Origin: Hedera helix
Lineage: Eukaryota; Streptophyta; Magnoliopsida; Apiales; Araliaceae
Direction: 5' to 3'
DNA length: 64,000 bases
Assembly (NCBI GenBank): GCA_947179155.2
Contig: OX359278.1
Location: forward strand, 21,787,244-21,851,243
Shown here: in pieces, positions 1 through 12,089 of the stretch
Layout: the number at the start of each line of letters is the position of its first letter
Position numbering within the stretch: position 1 is the stretch's first letter
The notes under the pieces: generated by a model
Told to the model about the DNA's origin: nothing
Databases searched by the model: none
What the model saw: the letters and a program-made list of their open reading frames with translations, nothing else
Program-made: the position numbers and the translations under genes

Positions 1-1366
1 TGAAGTGTGTTGAAGAGACGTCCAATCAGCCGTAGTTCCAACAACTATATTTAGGGGAACTCAAGTTTATCACTATACTCATCAGACTTGCAGAGTTGAC
101 AACTTGAGCGGCCATAACAGGCTGCCTAACACTATCAGAATGTAGAAGACTTTTGAAGTAGAAACCTGTTGTGCAATGGTAACTTTTCAATGACCAGATT
201 CTCAGAAGAAAATCTATAAATAGATTACAGACTCAAACGGCAGAGGTGTCGATCAATTCAAAGAAACTGAAGAATGAGATCGGTCAATACATGGAGAGAG
301 GATTGGGAAATGAAGGTCAATCTACAGAAGAACGATGAAGGGATCAATCAGCTAAATAAATTATATCATCAACCCAAAGTCACTCTACGCTTTGAAAGTT
401 CGATCAATGAGCGATTCCAGCCATATAAGAGCCAGATCAAAGCAAAATCAAATATGCTAATAGCTCTTAAAGAACAAAAGATCAACGAAATCGTTCAGCT
501 ACTAAGTTTTTCAAAAGAGAGTTTATTGCCAACTTAATTGCACCCCTTAAAACATCATTAACAACAAACAGCAAAAGACGAGTTTGGATGACTCGTTTGA
601 TTCAGAGGAATCAGTCCCTGAGTAGGAATGTTATAGGTAACTTGGAAGACAAAAGGTCTTCAAAGCCTATCTGAAGTCGAGTTTAGATGGATTACTTAAT
701 TCAGTGAAATCAAACCCAGTGGGGTAGGTTGGGGGATCCTTAAGACAGTGGGCTTCAAAACCTCATGTAAGTCGAGTTTAGATGGCTTGTATGATTCAGT
801 GGAATCATACCCAATGGGGTAGGTTAGGGGATCTTAAAGGCAGAAGGCTTCAAGACCTCATGTAAGACAAGTATAAAAAGCTCATTTGATTCAGTGGAAT
901 CAGTCCTTGTGTTGGAAGGTCATAGGTAATCTAGAAGACAGAGGTCTTCGAAGCATATCTAAAAAACGTGTCTATGTGATTCGCCTGATTCATTAGAATC
1001 AGATCCTTAGTAGAATATCCTGCTCAGTTGAGTGAAAGAGATAACTATGAGTATTTTAGGCTCTGAACCTTTTAAAAATCCCTATGTCTCGTTGTCTCTT
1101 TACTGCTTTCATTATCCTTCATGTATCTTTCATAAATGCTATATCTATTTGAGATGTCTCTCCATTAGCAAATTAAATACAAAACTATGTGTTTGTCTTT
1201 CAATGATCAGAAAGGGGTTTTACCAAATAACTTATCCGCTGCGCAATCAATTACATAAATATTTAGTAAAAGTGCTTAATCGAAAAAGTATATAGTAATA
1301 TTTAGAGATCTATTCAACCTCCCCCCCCCCCCCCCCCTCTAGATCACTTTTGTACGTCTGGGAAAT
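1..1366 (+). mobile_element. Relic LTR of a SIRE-like Copia element
   Basis: The right end of this stretch (tattcaacc, a C-run at about 1318-1337, then tctagat and gggaa) has the same order of short motifs as the right end of the better preserved SIRE LTR at about 58.70-58.75 kb. No methionine-tRNA primer-binding site follows, so this is either a solo LTR or a truncated copy, and its left end lies outside the window. It contains a five-unit tandem hairpin array (577-1062). An 87-codon open frame at 274-537 has no recognisable domain and is probably chance within the LTR. Assignment to the SIRE type is inference from the terminal motifs and the hairpin array. Confidence 0.5.
577..1062 (+). repeat. 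Five-unit tandem hairpin array, about 97 bp per unit
   Basis: Units start near 577, 676, 771, 866 and 965 with variants of gtcgagtttagatgg. Four carry a perfect hairpin: TGATTC-agag-GAATCA at 598-613, GTATGATTC-agtg-GAATCATAC at 789-810, TGATTC-agtg-GAATCA at 887-902 and CTGATTC-atta-GAATCAG at 985-1002. The second unit has a damaged version. The units otherwise differ at many positions. Confidence 0.8.
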
Positions 1367-1372
1367 AGCACT

Positions 1373-2753
1373 CACATTTACAAAAGCATGAGGTATAGAG
1401 CAAAGAAGAATGCTAGAGCTAGGAGGAGTACTGGGTACTCATGGCTTAGGTGTGCTTACTCATCTTTAAGCATGAGGTGTAAAGTAGGACAAGACCCTCA
1501 ACTAGAACTAATTAGTGTACATATCAAGAGATGTAGGAACTTTAAAATAATTAAATAAAATTTGAGGGATCAAAGACTAATAAGCTATATCAAACACTAT
1601 AAAAAGGGGGAAGTATATTCCCATTTGAATTATCTCAATTTATTAACAACTAAAAAGAAAGAAAGAAATAGAGCAAGTCATTAAGAAAGGAGTTTAAACA
1701 GAGGAGAAGTAAGAAAGCAAACCTAAGTAAAGAAATTAGTAAATCGACAAGTAAGTTTCCTAATCTTATACAAGTTCATAGTCTTATGTAGATCATTCGA
1801 GCAAATTCTTAAACGTATTTATTGAGCAAGTCCTTGTACTCTGTGTATCAGTTTTCACTCTGAGCTTTTCAAGTTGTACTGGCTATCATTAGCTTCAAAA
1901 CTTTAATGTTGTCCTCCATTATAACTAAAGAGTTTATACTATTTTATTAAGTTAAACTCTAATAGTTAAGCAATTATTTTGCTAAAATATTCTGCTTGAG
2001 ATATCGAATATTAATGGCTTAGGATAAGTTTTTTGTTCTAAACCAAGTTGATTTGGGTATGAATTCCTTATGATGATAAAAATGAGATAAACAACCTTAA
2101 ATTATAGGGGGTACGTAAGACTATAGGTTCGCCAACTATACATTATTGAAGTACGGTATGGTAAAGATGTTACATGTAACGAGAGTACTAGTAGACTGAT
2201 CACCTGTAGTACAATGTGAAAGAGTTCATTAAAACTTTATAGTCACTCTATTGTTTGACTGTATTCCTATCATTGGAAGGTTGAGCTACAAATCATAAAA
2301 TCCATTTGAATTTGAGATGTTAAAACTTTCTATTGGTTCACTTGATTCAAAAGAATGGGATTCAAGATTTTATTCTTCTTTGGATTCATAGTTATGAAAT
2401 GTTCAAATGATATCTATTCATACTACAACAGCTTTATAAAATGTTCTATAGAACTTACTAATTAAGTAATTGAATGGTCACTCTTGCATATTTTATATTT
2501 TCATACAGGATAGAAGAAGCTGAAGACTCAACTAAGAGAAATAAGGGAAATGGAATCCTAATGTCAGAGGAGTAGATGATAGATAAGATGAGATGAATTT
2601 TGTAATAAACATTTATAGTAAAAAGTAAAGACCTGGGATGTATTATATGTAAATCTTTATAATATGAGAATACCTTTAATATGTATTATTTAAGAGATGA
2701 GATAGTGACCATTAGATCAGTTGTAGCGAGTACAAATATTTGAGGGTGTCACA
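1373..2753 (+). mobile_element. Ty3/Gypsy 5' LTR relic
   Basis: The right end, gggtgtcaca at 2744-2753, is typical of Tekay/Del-type LTRs and is followed four bases later by a methionine-tRNA primer-binding site, which fixes orientation as plus. A TATA-like box lies near 1598. The left edge is not clear; I set it just after the preceding Copia LTR relic. No open frame of note is present. Confidence 0.55.
1598..1606 (+). promoter_or_regulatory. TATA-like box of the Gypsy LTR
   Basis: The sequence ctataaaaaggggg sits about 1.15 kb before the LTR end, followed by a purine-rich stretch. It is the likely core promoter of the relic LTR; initiation cannot be seen from sequence. Confidence 0.45.
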
Positions 2754-2757
2754 GGTT

Positions 2758-2769
2758 TGGTATCAGAGT
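2758..2769 (+). other. Primer-binding site (initiator Met tRNA)
   Basis: TGGTATCAGAGT is one base from the common TGGTATCAGAGC primer-binding site of plant retrotransposons and lies just after the LTR terminus. Confidence 0.75.
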
Positions 2770-3059
2770 TATAGGTTATACCCTTAGCTAGAAAGATCTT
2801 AGGACATAACCTGATATGAATTGGTAGAAGTTGCGAGTTTGTAAATCATTTTAGTAAGAGATAGATTGGAAAATCTATCAAGTTTATAACTAAGTTGTTA
2901 TGATTAAGTTATTTTAAGTCGATAATTATTTGATGTAGGGAATGGCGAATTATGATGAGATTGTACATCCTAATTGATATGATCCTGGCTGAGGCTACAT
3001 CGATTGAGGTTAAGTCTGATCCTAATATTCCTATGATTGAGGTATCATCGCAAATGTGA
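2770..3059 (+). mobile_element. Leader and gag remains of the Gypsy relic
   Basis: Sequence after the primer-binding site resembles the leader of other Tekay copies here (ggttataxacc and taagctcgt-like words also appear after 54641). No open frame survives and no gag motif can be read with confidence. Confidence 0.35.
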
Positions 3060-3326
3060 TGGAGGGAAATGCCAACTTCATGGAAAGTAGCTTTGGTGAC
3101 GGCAAAAGACCATCAGTAATACAACATGGACTATTAGCGATGGTTTGGTTATAATAATCTCCAAAACTATTAGTGACGGTTTCAAATCGCCAAAAACAAA
3201 TATGACCCTTTCATATGTGACAACAGTGAATCGTCACTGAAACCGTTGCAAAAACCCTTCGCGACGATTTCAAGGCTTTTGGAGACAGTTTTGTACCTGT
3301 CGCGAAAAGTCCCTTTTTTTGTAGTG
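3060..3326 (-). mobile_element. CACTA-type DNA transposon end
   Basis: Read on the minus strand this begins CACTACAAAAAAAGGGAC, the usual terminal inverted repeat of plant CACTA (En/Spm) transposons, and continues with repeated subterminal words of the form gcgacg/gtcac/cgctaatag. The outer end is at 3326. The opposite terminus and any transposase are not seen, so this is a fragment or a deletion derivative. It lies between Gypsy leader remains and a Copia integrase remnant. Confidence 0.7.
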
Positions 3327-3389
3327 AGGAGAGAGTTTATTATAAGAATGTATAGATGCCAAAACATAAACACTCAGAAACCTTCATAT

Positions 3390-4498
3390 AATTATAATCT
3401 GGAATAGCATTAAGGGGTCTAGTTAGCTAAAAGTGGTGTTGGAAGCCTATTGCTTCTGTAGGTAAAAGTTAATAAACAATAACCCCAAAAGTTTTTAGGA
3501 ATGGAGCGAAAGTTTATAGGGTCCCCAAAGATCACAATATACCAAGTGAAACAAGCCATTAGCTCTAGATGTACTGACAGGAGAAGAAAGTTTAGTCTGC
3601 TAAGCTAATGGACAAATAGTACAAGTGTCCTCACAATCAGAAATAGAAAAACTAGAAGCTACAAGCATACTTGCTAACGTGGATGAAGAAGTGTGTCCCA
3701 GCCTTTGATGCCAGAGAAAACTGGTGACGCTTGTAGCAGAAAGAGTAGTTTTGCCTTTATTAATTGGTGTATTAAGACAGTATAAATCATCCCTACACTC
3801 ACCAGTTGCTAACATGTTCATCTATGACAGGCCTAAAAACACACGTGATCGCCAAAAATTTGACACAATTAGAAACATGTGGGAGGTTGCTAACTGAAAG
3901 CAAATTATAGTGAAATCTGGGAATGTATAACACATTGTGAAGTGTTAAGTGTCAGTCAAACTAACAGAACCAGACTTAGTTACTGTACTGCAAAGTCTAG
4001 TAGGAAGAGGTACTTCAAGTGAAGGATTTAAAAAGATTATGGAATGCATGAGGTTAATGTTCAGCACATATGGTCTGTGGCTCCACTATCTATGATCCAT
4101 TGAGTATCATTTTTAACAGTACAAGCATTATGAGATAAAGCTATACCTACCAAGTGTTCATCTGGTGAAGAATATTCATAACTCTTTCCTTTCTCAAGAA
4201 GGTTTAAATATGATCAAACTTGGCTTCAAGCATGTCAAATTTGGTCTGCTCCTCAGAAATAATATCCTTAGTTTAAACCTGTAATGCTTTGGATCCCTGA
4301 GTTCCTTGAGCACCTTTCTTGTTCATGCCTGCATTGTTGATAGGAAACAGAACCTTAGGCTTATAAAAAGGATGCCCTTTGCGATTTCTATTCAATTTGA
4401 AACAATTCTCCTTGATGCGATCTTTGTCATGACAATAACTACATTTTATCCCTTCTTTGCTAGTAGATGACTTAAACTGAGGATTTTATTGTGGTTGT
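3390..4498 (-). pseudogene. Copia pol/gag remnant: gag zinc knuckle, protease, pre-integrase, integrase start
   Basis: Reading the minus strand from 4498 down: a gag zinc knuckle (C-x2-C-x4, then N-C) near 4430-4400; an aspartic protease motif WIIDSGATDHMC near 4100-4055; a GAG-pre-integrase domain (WHQRLGH followed by CxxC) at 3821-3600; and the first integrase block with D-L-W-G-P near 3560-3520. Stop codons and frame changes separate them. The 5' part of the same gag lies at 9745-10386, separated by the inserted Gypsy element at 4499-9672. In order these are the domains of a Ty1/Copia polyprotein; reverse transcriptase and RNase H are not seen and are presumably deleted at the CACTA side. 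Confidence 0.75.
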
Positions 4499-6288
4499 TG
4501 TAACAACTCCTTCCTGACTAGTGGAAAGGGAGGCTACACACAAAAGAACTCTAAGCAAAATGTCAAAATAAAAAGGAACTTTCTTCACACTTGCCCTTGA
4601 ATCCCCTTGCAAACCCTGTCGGAAGAAAAACACAGCATGAGCCAAATGCCCAGTACGAATAAAGAGTGCAAAAATAAGAACTGAAATTGAATAACAAAAT
4701 CAACTGAACTAAACTGAGATTAACAAAATCAACTGAACTGAATTACATAATCTTACTGAACTGAACTGAATAACATAATTTACTAAACTGAACTATTCTA
4801 CTGAACTGAACTGAAACTGATCCACTGAAACTGATCCACTTAACTGAACTAATTTACTAAACAATATAAAAAGCTGAATTAATTGGTTGTGTTTATTTTA
4901 TATCGAGCTTAGAACAAAATAGAAATATACCAAAGACAAGTCAAAACACTGCCACACAAGCAGGCACACATTGGACTGTAGATCCAAATGCATACAAAAT
5001 CGAAAAGGTATGCTCGGCTCTACGAACAACACCAGATCGCAAAAAAGAATAAAATGCTAGGGCCGACTCATACGCCTCCCACAACAAAACACCAAATGTT
5101 CACCGAAACACAAAATGGAGACGCTGTTGACTAATCACACCGCCATGGAAAGTGTCATGCCTTAGTACCAAGAGACATGCCTGTGGTAGCCCCACAGGTG
5201 ATTATAGCTCAGGTATACCCTACGATACTTTCTAACAAAAATATTATGTCACAACAAATGCCACACAATATCACAAAAGGGATTCTAATACGCATATGCT
5301 AAACCGAAACAAATCGACACAAAGTCTCCCAAATATATTAGCATGTATGTTTCTACAAAATCAAAATAAATACTAGACATGCTTAATAAGCCTAAAGAGT
5401 ACAAGATAAGTTGTGAATATCTAAATCAAACAAAACTATCATATATATTTGACTATGAACAATATATCGAGATAATATCCAAATTCTAATGAGGAACAAA
5501 ACAAACAAATTAAAATCAAATGAGTATCGTTGAAGGAGTACGAAATTCGTACCTAGAATAAGCAATGTAATACACGAAATTATATTGCAAAACTGACTCG
5601 TTAAATTCCATCCGTCGGAATTAATTAAACATAATAAAAGAATTGATAAATAAATAGTTAATTAATTGATTAAGTTTTACACATTTTCTCTTTCTAAGAC
5701 GAGTTTGAAATCATTCCGTTCTATACAAAATTTTACCTAAAGTTATACATACATAAATATTTTAATCATGGTAATGTATATATTATTAAATAATAGTATT
5801 CTTGTTCCTTCCGAAATACATATAAGTATATTTACAAATATATTCTTTCTATTTTTAATTCTATTACAAATATTTTTTTTTATTATTATTATTATTATTT
5901 TCTGTCAAAACTTTAAAGTTACAAAAGTATTAATTTAATATTCCAAAATGCTAATTATTAACAGAGATATACTAAAATATATAAACTAACAAACTAAATA
6001 GCATACAAAAATTAAAACTACAAAATTAAATAATTACACAAAGAATGAAAAAGAGACATACCCGAAATTATGAGGTCCGCAGTCCGCTCACGTCCTCGAC
6101 ACCAAAAATTTTAATTAAGGAGGTCCTTACTAAAAAGGCCCTCACACAAAAAGTTCCTCACAAAATAGGAGGTACTTAATGTTTGGTATATAAAACTAAA
6201 AGGGGGAGAAGTCATATATATAGGCTAAAGGAATTGAAGGAGTTTTAAAAAGAGGTGATGTGGGACTTATAAGCGACCGAATATTACA
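4499..6288 (-). repeat. 3' LTR of the nested Gypsy element
   Basis: The 1790-base LTR begins TG and ends CA. The portion 4499-6030 aligns almost throughout with 8166-9672; the last 260 bases have no counterpart in the right LTR. An ATT microsatellite lies at about 5868-5900. Confidence 0.85.
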
Positions 6289-6303
6289 TAACTTCCCCCT
6301 TAA
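6289..6303 (-). other. Polypurine tract
   Basis: On the minus strand the sequence just before the LTR reads as a purine run (TTTAAGGGGGAAGT), the priming site for plus-strand DNA synthesis. Its position confirms orientation and the LTR boundary. Confidence 0.75.
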
Positions 6304-6559
6304 AAAGAATTCCGTCCTCGGAATCAAAAAAATGGGACGAACCTAATTATCAAAAGATACGAATACTTTGCTCGAATAGAATTTTCACAAAACAAACGAA
6401 ATGGTTTTCCTCCGAAATCTTATCAAAATGAATGATAGTGCACCACATGCAACAGATGATAATGATAATTCTTCAACACTGAGACACGAAATATATTATA
6501 CGTTATACACATAAGCTAACTGTGGAGACAAATCTAACCAAAATGCGACTTCGCTAACC

Positions 6560-7650
6560 CTTTCTAAAATCTCAAATGGACAATAAAACGCAGACTAAGT
6601 TTACCCATTAACCCAATTCGTCGAATACTGATTGAGCAGACCTAAATTTCTCCTTAGTCACGGCTACAATCTCCGTAGTTGTTCGAACGAACTCAGACCC
6701 TTCTATAGCCTTCTCACTAACCTCAATCCATCAAATTGGTGCCCACACTTCCTACCATACAGCGCCTTAAACGAAGTCATCCCAACACTTGTATGTCAGC
6801 TGTTATTATAAGAGAATTTAACAAGGCTTAAATAATCATCCCAATTAGTCAACCACTCTAATGCATAAGACCTTAACATATTCTTCGAAGTCTAGATAAT
6901 CCACTCTAATACACATCATTGTTATTCTATTCTGCTGATCTGTTTGCTCTGTAAATCTTCAACCTTGTCTATTATATTTTTCTATCTAAAATTTTAGATT
7001 AACCTAACAAATTTGATCCCTAAGTCCTCTTACAATGATTACAATATTTTCAATCATAAGGACTATTCAGAATTTATTTAATTCAGATTATCCTAACAAT
7101 TTCGATCCTTAAGCCCTTGTATAATAGATTCAAACATAAGGACTGTACAAAATAAAATTACTTGTTATACATTAAAATCTTTTACATAATATTTGTCATT
7201 AATAATCAAACATTGTCTTGCACCTAACATGGCCCAGGGCTTAGCAGTGCCTGTTATTCAATGCCACACAATATTCTTACAGGCTTCGCACTTGAAACAA
7301 GCTCAATGGTAAACTCAACTTCCTATTGCAATGACAACCCTGATAATTCTTAATTAAATACATCAGAAAACTCATGAACGACTGAAATATTTTTAATACA
7401 ACTCTTTCAAAGAGGTATCCTTTACAAATATCAAATACTCCTCACAACCCTTAGCCACCAACTTTTCAGCTTTTAAAACAAAAATCTATTTCACCACATT
7501 ACCCGCTCGTGAACCTTGAAACATAAAATTTGGAGACTTCAAATTTTCAAAGATAACCTTCTTCGCTTGGCAATAAATAATGGCCTTGTACTTATCCAAC
7601 CAGTTCATCCCAAAAATCACATCAAAATCGTATATACACATCGAAATAGA
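6560..7650 (-). pseudogene. Gypsy pol remnants: protease, start of reverse transcriptase, integrase core end
   Basis: Minus strand: a protease-end block around 7640-7505 containing FDVIFGMNWLDKY; a short block around 7400-7310 (HEFSDVF and ELSGLSL) matching the start of Gypsy reverse transcriptase; then about 400 bases without coding sense; then an integrase block at 6900-6580 (LVKFSYNNS, ALYGRKCG) with several stops. The reverse transcriptase and RNase H core is missing. The non-coding middle (about 6980-7140) contains two diverged copies of a roughly 65-base unit (cctaacaaxtt...cataaggact). Confidence 0.7.
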
Positions 7651-8149
7651 TTAGCCCCACGAATCTTATTTCCAAAACTAATAGAAACAACCTCGATACA
7701 AGTCAAAGAACAAAAAGAATTCTCATCGAAGCAGCAATAGATATAGCACAATCTAAGGACTGAGATGGCACACCAAGATGCCGAACAAAAGAATACGAAA
7801 CAATCGAATGAGTATAATCAAAATCAATGAAAGTCTCATGATTGTCAACTAAAAGAGTGCTAAAATAGAATATTGCGCATCTGTCACCTAATTATATGAT
7901 AAGGCGAACACACACCCTTCGTGGTGCCGACCAACATTGCTACCATTATCATCGCCTCCAGCATCTCTAATGGTTTTACGAGCCCTCGCCAAAACAAAAC
8001 AGACAAAATCGAAATTAATTTAAGGCAAATTCGAATAGAAATTCATATGATAGCTGAATAAAATTTCAACAGAACAAAAACCTATCCCAAATGTCTACCC
8101 ATAACTCATAGGTCAAATCGAAATATGTTTTCTACAAGAAAGAACCTTG

Positions 8150-8161
8150 GCTCTGGTACCA
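8150..8161 (-). other. Primer-binding site of the nested Gypsy element
   Basis: On the minus strand TGGTACCAGAGC differs by one base from the standard initiator Met tRNA site and lies next to the right LTR. Confidence 0.75.
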
Positions 8162-8165
8162 ACTC

Positions 8166-9672
8166 TGTAACACCCCCTTCCCGACTAGTGGAAAGGGAGG
8201 TTACGCACAAAAGAACTCTAAGCAGAATGTCAAAATAAAAAGGAACTCTCTTCACACTTGCCCTTAAATCCCCTTGCAAACCCTGCCGGAAGAAAAACAC
8301 AGTATGAGTCAAATGCCCAGTACAAATAAAGAGTGCAGAAATAAGAACTGAAATTGAATAACAAAATCAACTGAACTAAACTGAGATTAACAAAATCAAC
8401 TAAACTAAATTACATAATCTTACTGAACTGAACTGAATAACATAGTCTACTAAACTGAACTGATCTATTGAACTGAAACTGATCCACTGAAATTGAACTA
8501 ATTTACTGAACAACATAAAAGACTAAATTAAATGATTGTGTTTATTTCATACCGAGCTTAGAACAAAACAGAAATATACCTTGTCATAAAGTCAAGTTAA
8601 AATACTGCCACACAGGCAGGCACACATTGGATTGCAGATCCAAATGCATACAAAATTGAAAAGGTATGCTCGGCACTACGAACAACACCAAATCGCATAA
8701 CAGAATAAAATGCTAGGGCCGACCCATACGCCTCCCACAACAAAACACCAAATGCTCACCGAAACACAAAATGGAGATGCCGTGGACTGATCACACCGCC
8801 ACAGAAAGTGTCATGCCTTAGTGCCTAGAGACATGCCTGTAGTACCTCCACAGGTGGTTATAGCTCAGGTATACCCTACGATACTTTCTAACAAAAATAT
8901 TATGTCACAACGAATGCCACACAATATCACAAAAGGGATTCTAATACGCACATGCTAAACCGAAACAAATTGACACAAAGTCTCCCAAATATATTAGCAT
9001 GTACGTTTCTACAGAATCAAAATAAATACTAGACATGCTTAATAAGTCTAAAGAGTACAAGATAAGTTGTGAATATCTAAAATCAAACAAAACTATCGTA
9101 TGTATTTGACTATGAACAATATATCGAGATAATATCCAAATTCTAATGAGGAACAAAACAAACAAATTAAAATCAAATGAGTATCGTTGAAGGAGTACGA
9201 AATTCGTACCTAGAATAAGCAATGTAATACTCGAAATTATATTGCAAAATTGACTCGTTAAATTCCCTCCGTCGGAACTAATTAAACATAATAAAAGAAT
9301 TGATAAATAAATAGTTAATCAATTGATTAAGTTTTACACATTTTCTTTCTCTAAGGCGAATCTGAAATCCTTCCGTTCTATACAAAATTCTACCTAAAGT
9401 TATACATACATAAATATTTTAATCATGGTAATGTATATATTATTAAATAATAGTATTCTTGTTCCTTCCGAAATACATATAAGTATATTTACAAAAATAT
9501 TCTTTTCATTTTTAATTCTATTACAAATAAATATTTTATTATTATTATTATTTTCTGTCAAAATTTAAAGTTACAAAAATATTAATTTAATATTTCAAAA
9601 TGCTAATTACTAACAGAGATATACTAAAATATATAAACTAACAAACTAAATAGCATACAAAAATTAAAACTA
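8166..9672 (-). repeat. 5' LTR of the nested Gypsy element, truncated
   Basis: Aligns with the left LTR from its inner end (tgtaacacccc) to attaaaacta at about 9672, where the Copia sequence resumes abruptly. The outer 260 bases or so, including the U3 start, are deleted. Confidence 0.85.
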
Positions 9673-9744
9673 ATACAGAGCCATAGTAGAGCCATAGTAC
9701 CACTGTTACTGGATTGAAATCCTTGCCTTCACTTCTCATCTTGT
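9673..9744 (-). pseudogene. Copia gag fragment beyond a stop codon
   Basis: Downstream of the stop at 9745 the same frame still gives gag-like words with further stops, up to the junction with the inserted LTR at 9672. It joins the 5' gag part to the zinc-knuckle part at 4480, with a small loss of sequence. Confidence 0.45.
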
Positions 9745-10386
9745 TTAATTGGAATAAGCATGTGTGACTTTAGGCGGTGGATTCATCATAAGAATCTGTC
9801 CCTGGGCATTGGCAAAACTATCATGTAAGCCCATTAAAAAACTCCCCCCCCCCCCCCCCCCGCGTTCTTTCTTATCTTGTGATTTTGAAGCACCACAAGT
9901 ACATTTGGGAACCCGGGCAGCATGTTCATCCCACAATCTTTTTAGTTCGTGGTAATACATTCCTGCTGACTTATTAACCTGTCCCAGTCCACACGTCTTG
10001 ACGCGATGTCCATTAATGCAAGAAAACCTTTCAATTAATTCAGCCCATACAGAAGTAGCATCATCTACAAATTTCATGTTATTACTTGGAACCCAACTTA
10101 TAACCCTGTCATTCACACTCATCCATTGATTATACAAAGGTGAATTTTCAGCAAGAACTGAACAAGTTCCATCTACAATTGTAAACTTATTTTTCACTAA
10201 AAGAGCAATCTTAAGAGACCTTTTTGATGGTGCGAAATTCACTGCACCAGTCAGTTTCTTCGAAGTTAGAACCATTCCTAAATGGTCACTGTTGTGAAGG
10301 AAAAGAGTATGTGTACTTGATTCAAATGCACGAACATCTTCATTGTTCTGCTGAGATTTATCATCAGTAATAGATGCGGAAGCCAT
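9745..10386 (-). pseudogene. Copia gag, N-terminal part
   Basis: A 213-residue frame starting MASAS matches the N-terminal gag domains of plant Ty1/Copia elements: SDHLGMVLTSKKLTG near residue 33, AVWAEL-type helix near 113, YYHELKRLWDEH near 146, CTCGA near 164 and FLMGLHDSFANAQGQILMM near 182. A poly-G run (C-run at 9844-9861 on the plus strand) encodes six glycines where the family has none, a slippage expansion that sits in frame. The product lacks the zinc knuckle, which lies beyond the inserted Gypsy element at about 4430. A capsid-forming protein in the intact element; here almost certainly non-functional. Confidence 0.8.
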
Positions 10387-10700
10387 TAGAGAATCTTCAA
10401 GTATGTGTTGGAAGTAAAATTGGATTCAGGAATAAACAAATCAACAAGATCAGACAGACAGGAAACGAAAATTGAATTGAATTACTATAGATTTGGATTA
10501 TAATTGCTTCAAGCATTTGATCATTGACAGCTTTAGCCCTCGTGATTGTGCTTTAATATCTGAAACAGGCTTCTTGTACTGCTCATCATGTGGCTGAATT
10601 GCTACTGTAGCATTTTGTGCTGCAACCTGTGCTGCTGGTATGACCTGTGTTGTAGCACTAGCATCCTTAATACAACTCAAGTATTTTACATTATGTGATT
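10387..10700 (-). other. Leader upstream of the Copia gag, origin unclear
   Basis: A 60-codon minus-strand frame (10498-10680) rich in alanine and glutamine lies upstream of gag. No primer-binding site or LTR edge is visible between here and 11 kb, so I cannot say whether this is element leader or flanking DNA. Confidence 0.3.
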
Positions 10701-10732
10701 ATTTTGTGGTTTGGAATCAAGTGTTTGTTCTT

Positions 10733-10905
10733 GTAATGTATTTTGAAGAAAATGATGAACAATATTTTTGGTCATGTGGTGCAAGTGGAAGAAAATTAGG
10801 AATAGTGATGAACCATAATTTTGGTCCTGTGATGTACTTGGAAGAGCATGATGAATAGTAATTTTGGTTTCTGTGATGTATTTGAAAGAAAACGATGAAG
10901 AAAGT
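10733..10905 (+). repeat. Tandem repeat, about four diverged 44-53 bp units
   Basis: Units begin gtaatgtattttgaag, gtggtgcaagtggaag, gtgatgtacttggaag and gtgatgtatttgaaag, each followed by a form of aatgatgaa and attttggt. A 72-codon frame runs through them but no family is recognisable. Confidence 0.65.
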
Positions 10906-10939
10906 GCAGTTTTTCCTTCATTTTTTTTAGTTTTCATTT

Positions 10940-12085
10940 ATTATTTTAAAGTTATTATATTATTTTTTACTGGTTCAATTATTTTATCGTTAAAAAATAG
11001 AATAACCGAAACTCCCCGTCACTTTTGATAAGGTGCAATATGTTGTTTCACTAATTAAAAACTAGGGTGGGGGTGCAAGTAGTAGGCACATTTAATACCT
11101 TAGGAATGCAAACCTCAATATTCCTATGTGTTTGGGGTATAACCAATCTTTTAGTCATTATGCTATTATGATATATGGCTTAAATAAATAAGTTTTAAAA
11201 TTTTACATATTCATTTTCTTGATGTTAACAAAATTTAAGCCTTTTTACTTTTTTTTTTTTATTTGCCTATTAATTTTACTCAGTTTTTTCATCTTCTTCC
11301 CCCTCTCCCATTATCTCATTTTCTATTTTTTAAGATTACAGCTTTTTATTTTTTAACAAATACGTAGATGTGTCTCGTAAATTCTTATCTTAATGAGGTC
11401 AGCAAACCAGACGGCATAGTTATTTGTAAATGGTTCGAAAGCGTCTACAAGGAAGATATTGCAAACTCATAATGATGAACTTTCATTCAATTCCCTTAAT
11501 TTTATTGTCACTTCTGCTTTTCATACTATTATTATTATAGTTGTATTTTTCATTCGGCAAATAATATTGTTCTTAGAATTATTTCCCAACTATTCTACAG
11601 GTTCGGGCCTCTAATGCATATATTCTATGTTTTTTGCGTTTGTTATGAAAAACTGGCATACGTGCAAATGCATAATTTGTGATGTTGTCTAACCATATTA
11701 CCTTTTTTCTCTATTTTGTGATGTAGATGTAGTTGGTTTCTTTAAGATGATTTATATTATAAATCTTACATTTTTTTTATGATTTTGAATTTGCAGTATA
11801 CTCAAGTGGATGCAGGGTTGAAGAAAGTTAAACTTCATCACTAAACTTCAAGGGATGGAGTGTATGCGAAGATCTATTATTAAAGATTTTCTTAAACACT
11901 TATAATTTTCATATGTTTGTTTTCATAAGTAAGATTTTACTTTGACATTTAAAAATACAATTGTATTTTTTTAATAAATGTTAAATAATTTTGTGTTATG
12001 GATGTTTCAATATGCTCAGTTATATATATATATATATATATGAATAACCAATTGCATTAATAATATATTTTGAAAACTGATATAT
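10940..12085. other. AT-rich spacer with no recognisable feature
   Basis: Low-complexity AT-rich sequence. An (AT)n run lies at about 12019-12041. No coding domain, LTR edge or RNA gene was recognised on either strand. Confidence 0.5.
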
Positions 12086-12089
12086 CTAC

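Larger units (their letters stand above)
4499..9672 (-). mobile_element. Ty3/Gypsy element nested in the Copia gag
   Basis: Two direct repeats about 3.66 kb apart are the LTRs: a complete left one (4499-6288, starting TGTAAC and ending TTACA on the plus strand) and a right one (8166-9672) lacking its outer 270 bases or so. A primer-binding site (8150-8161) abuts the right LTR and a polypurine tract (6289-6303) abuts the left, so the element runs on the minus strand. The internal region is only 1.88 kb and holds protease and integrase fragments, so most of gag, reverse transcriptase and RNase H are deleted. It splits the Copia gag into two pieces. A target-site duplication cannot be read because the right LTR is truncated. 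Confidence 0.85.
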
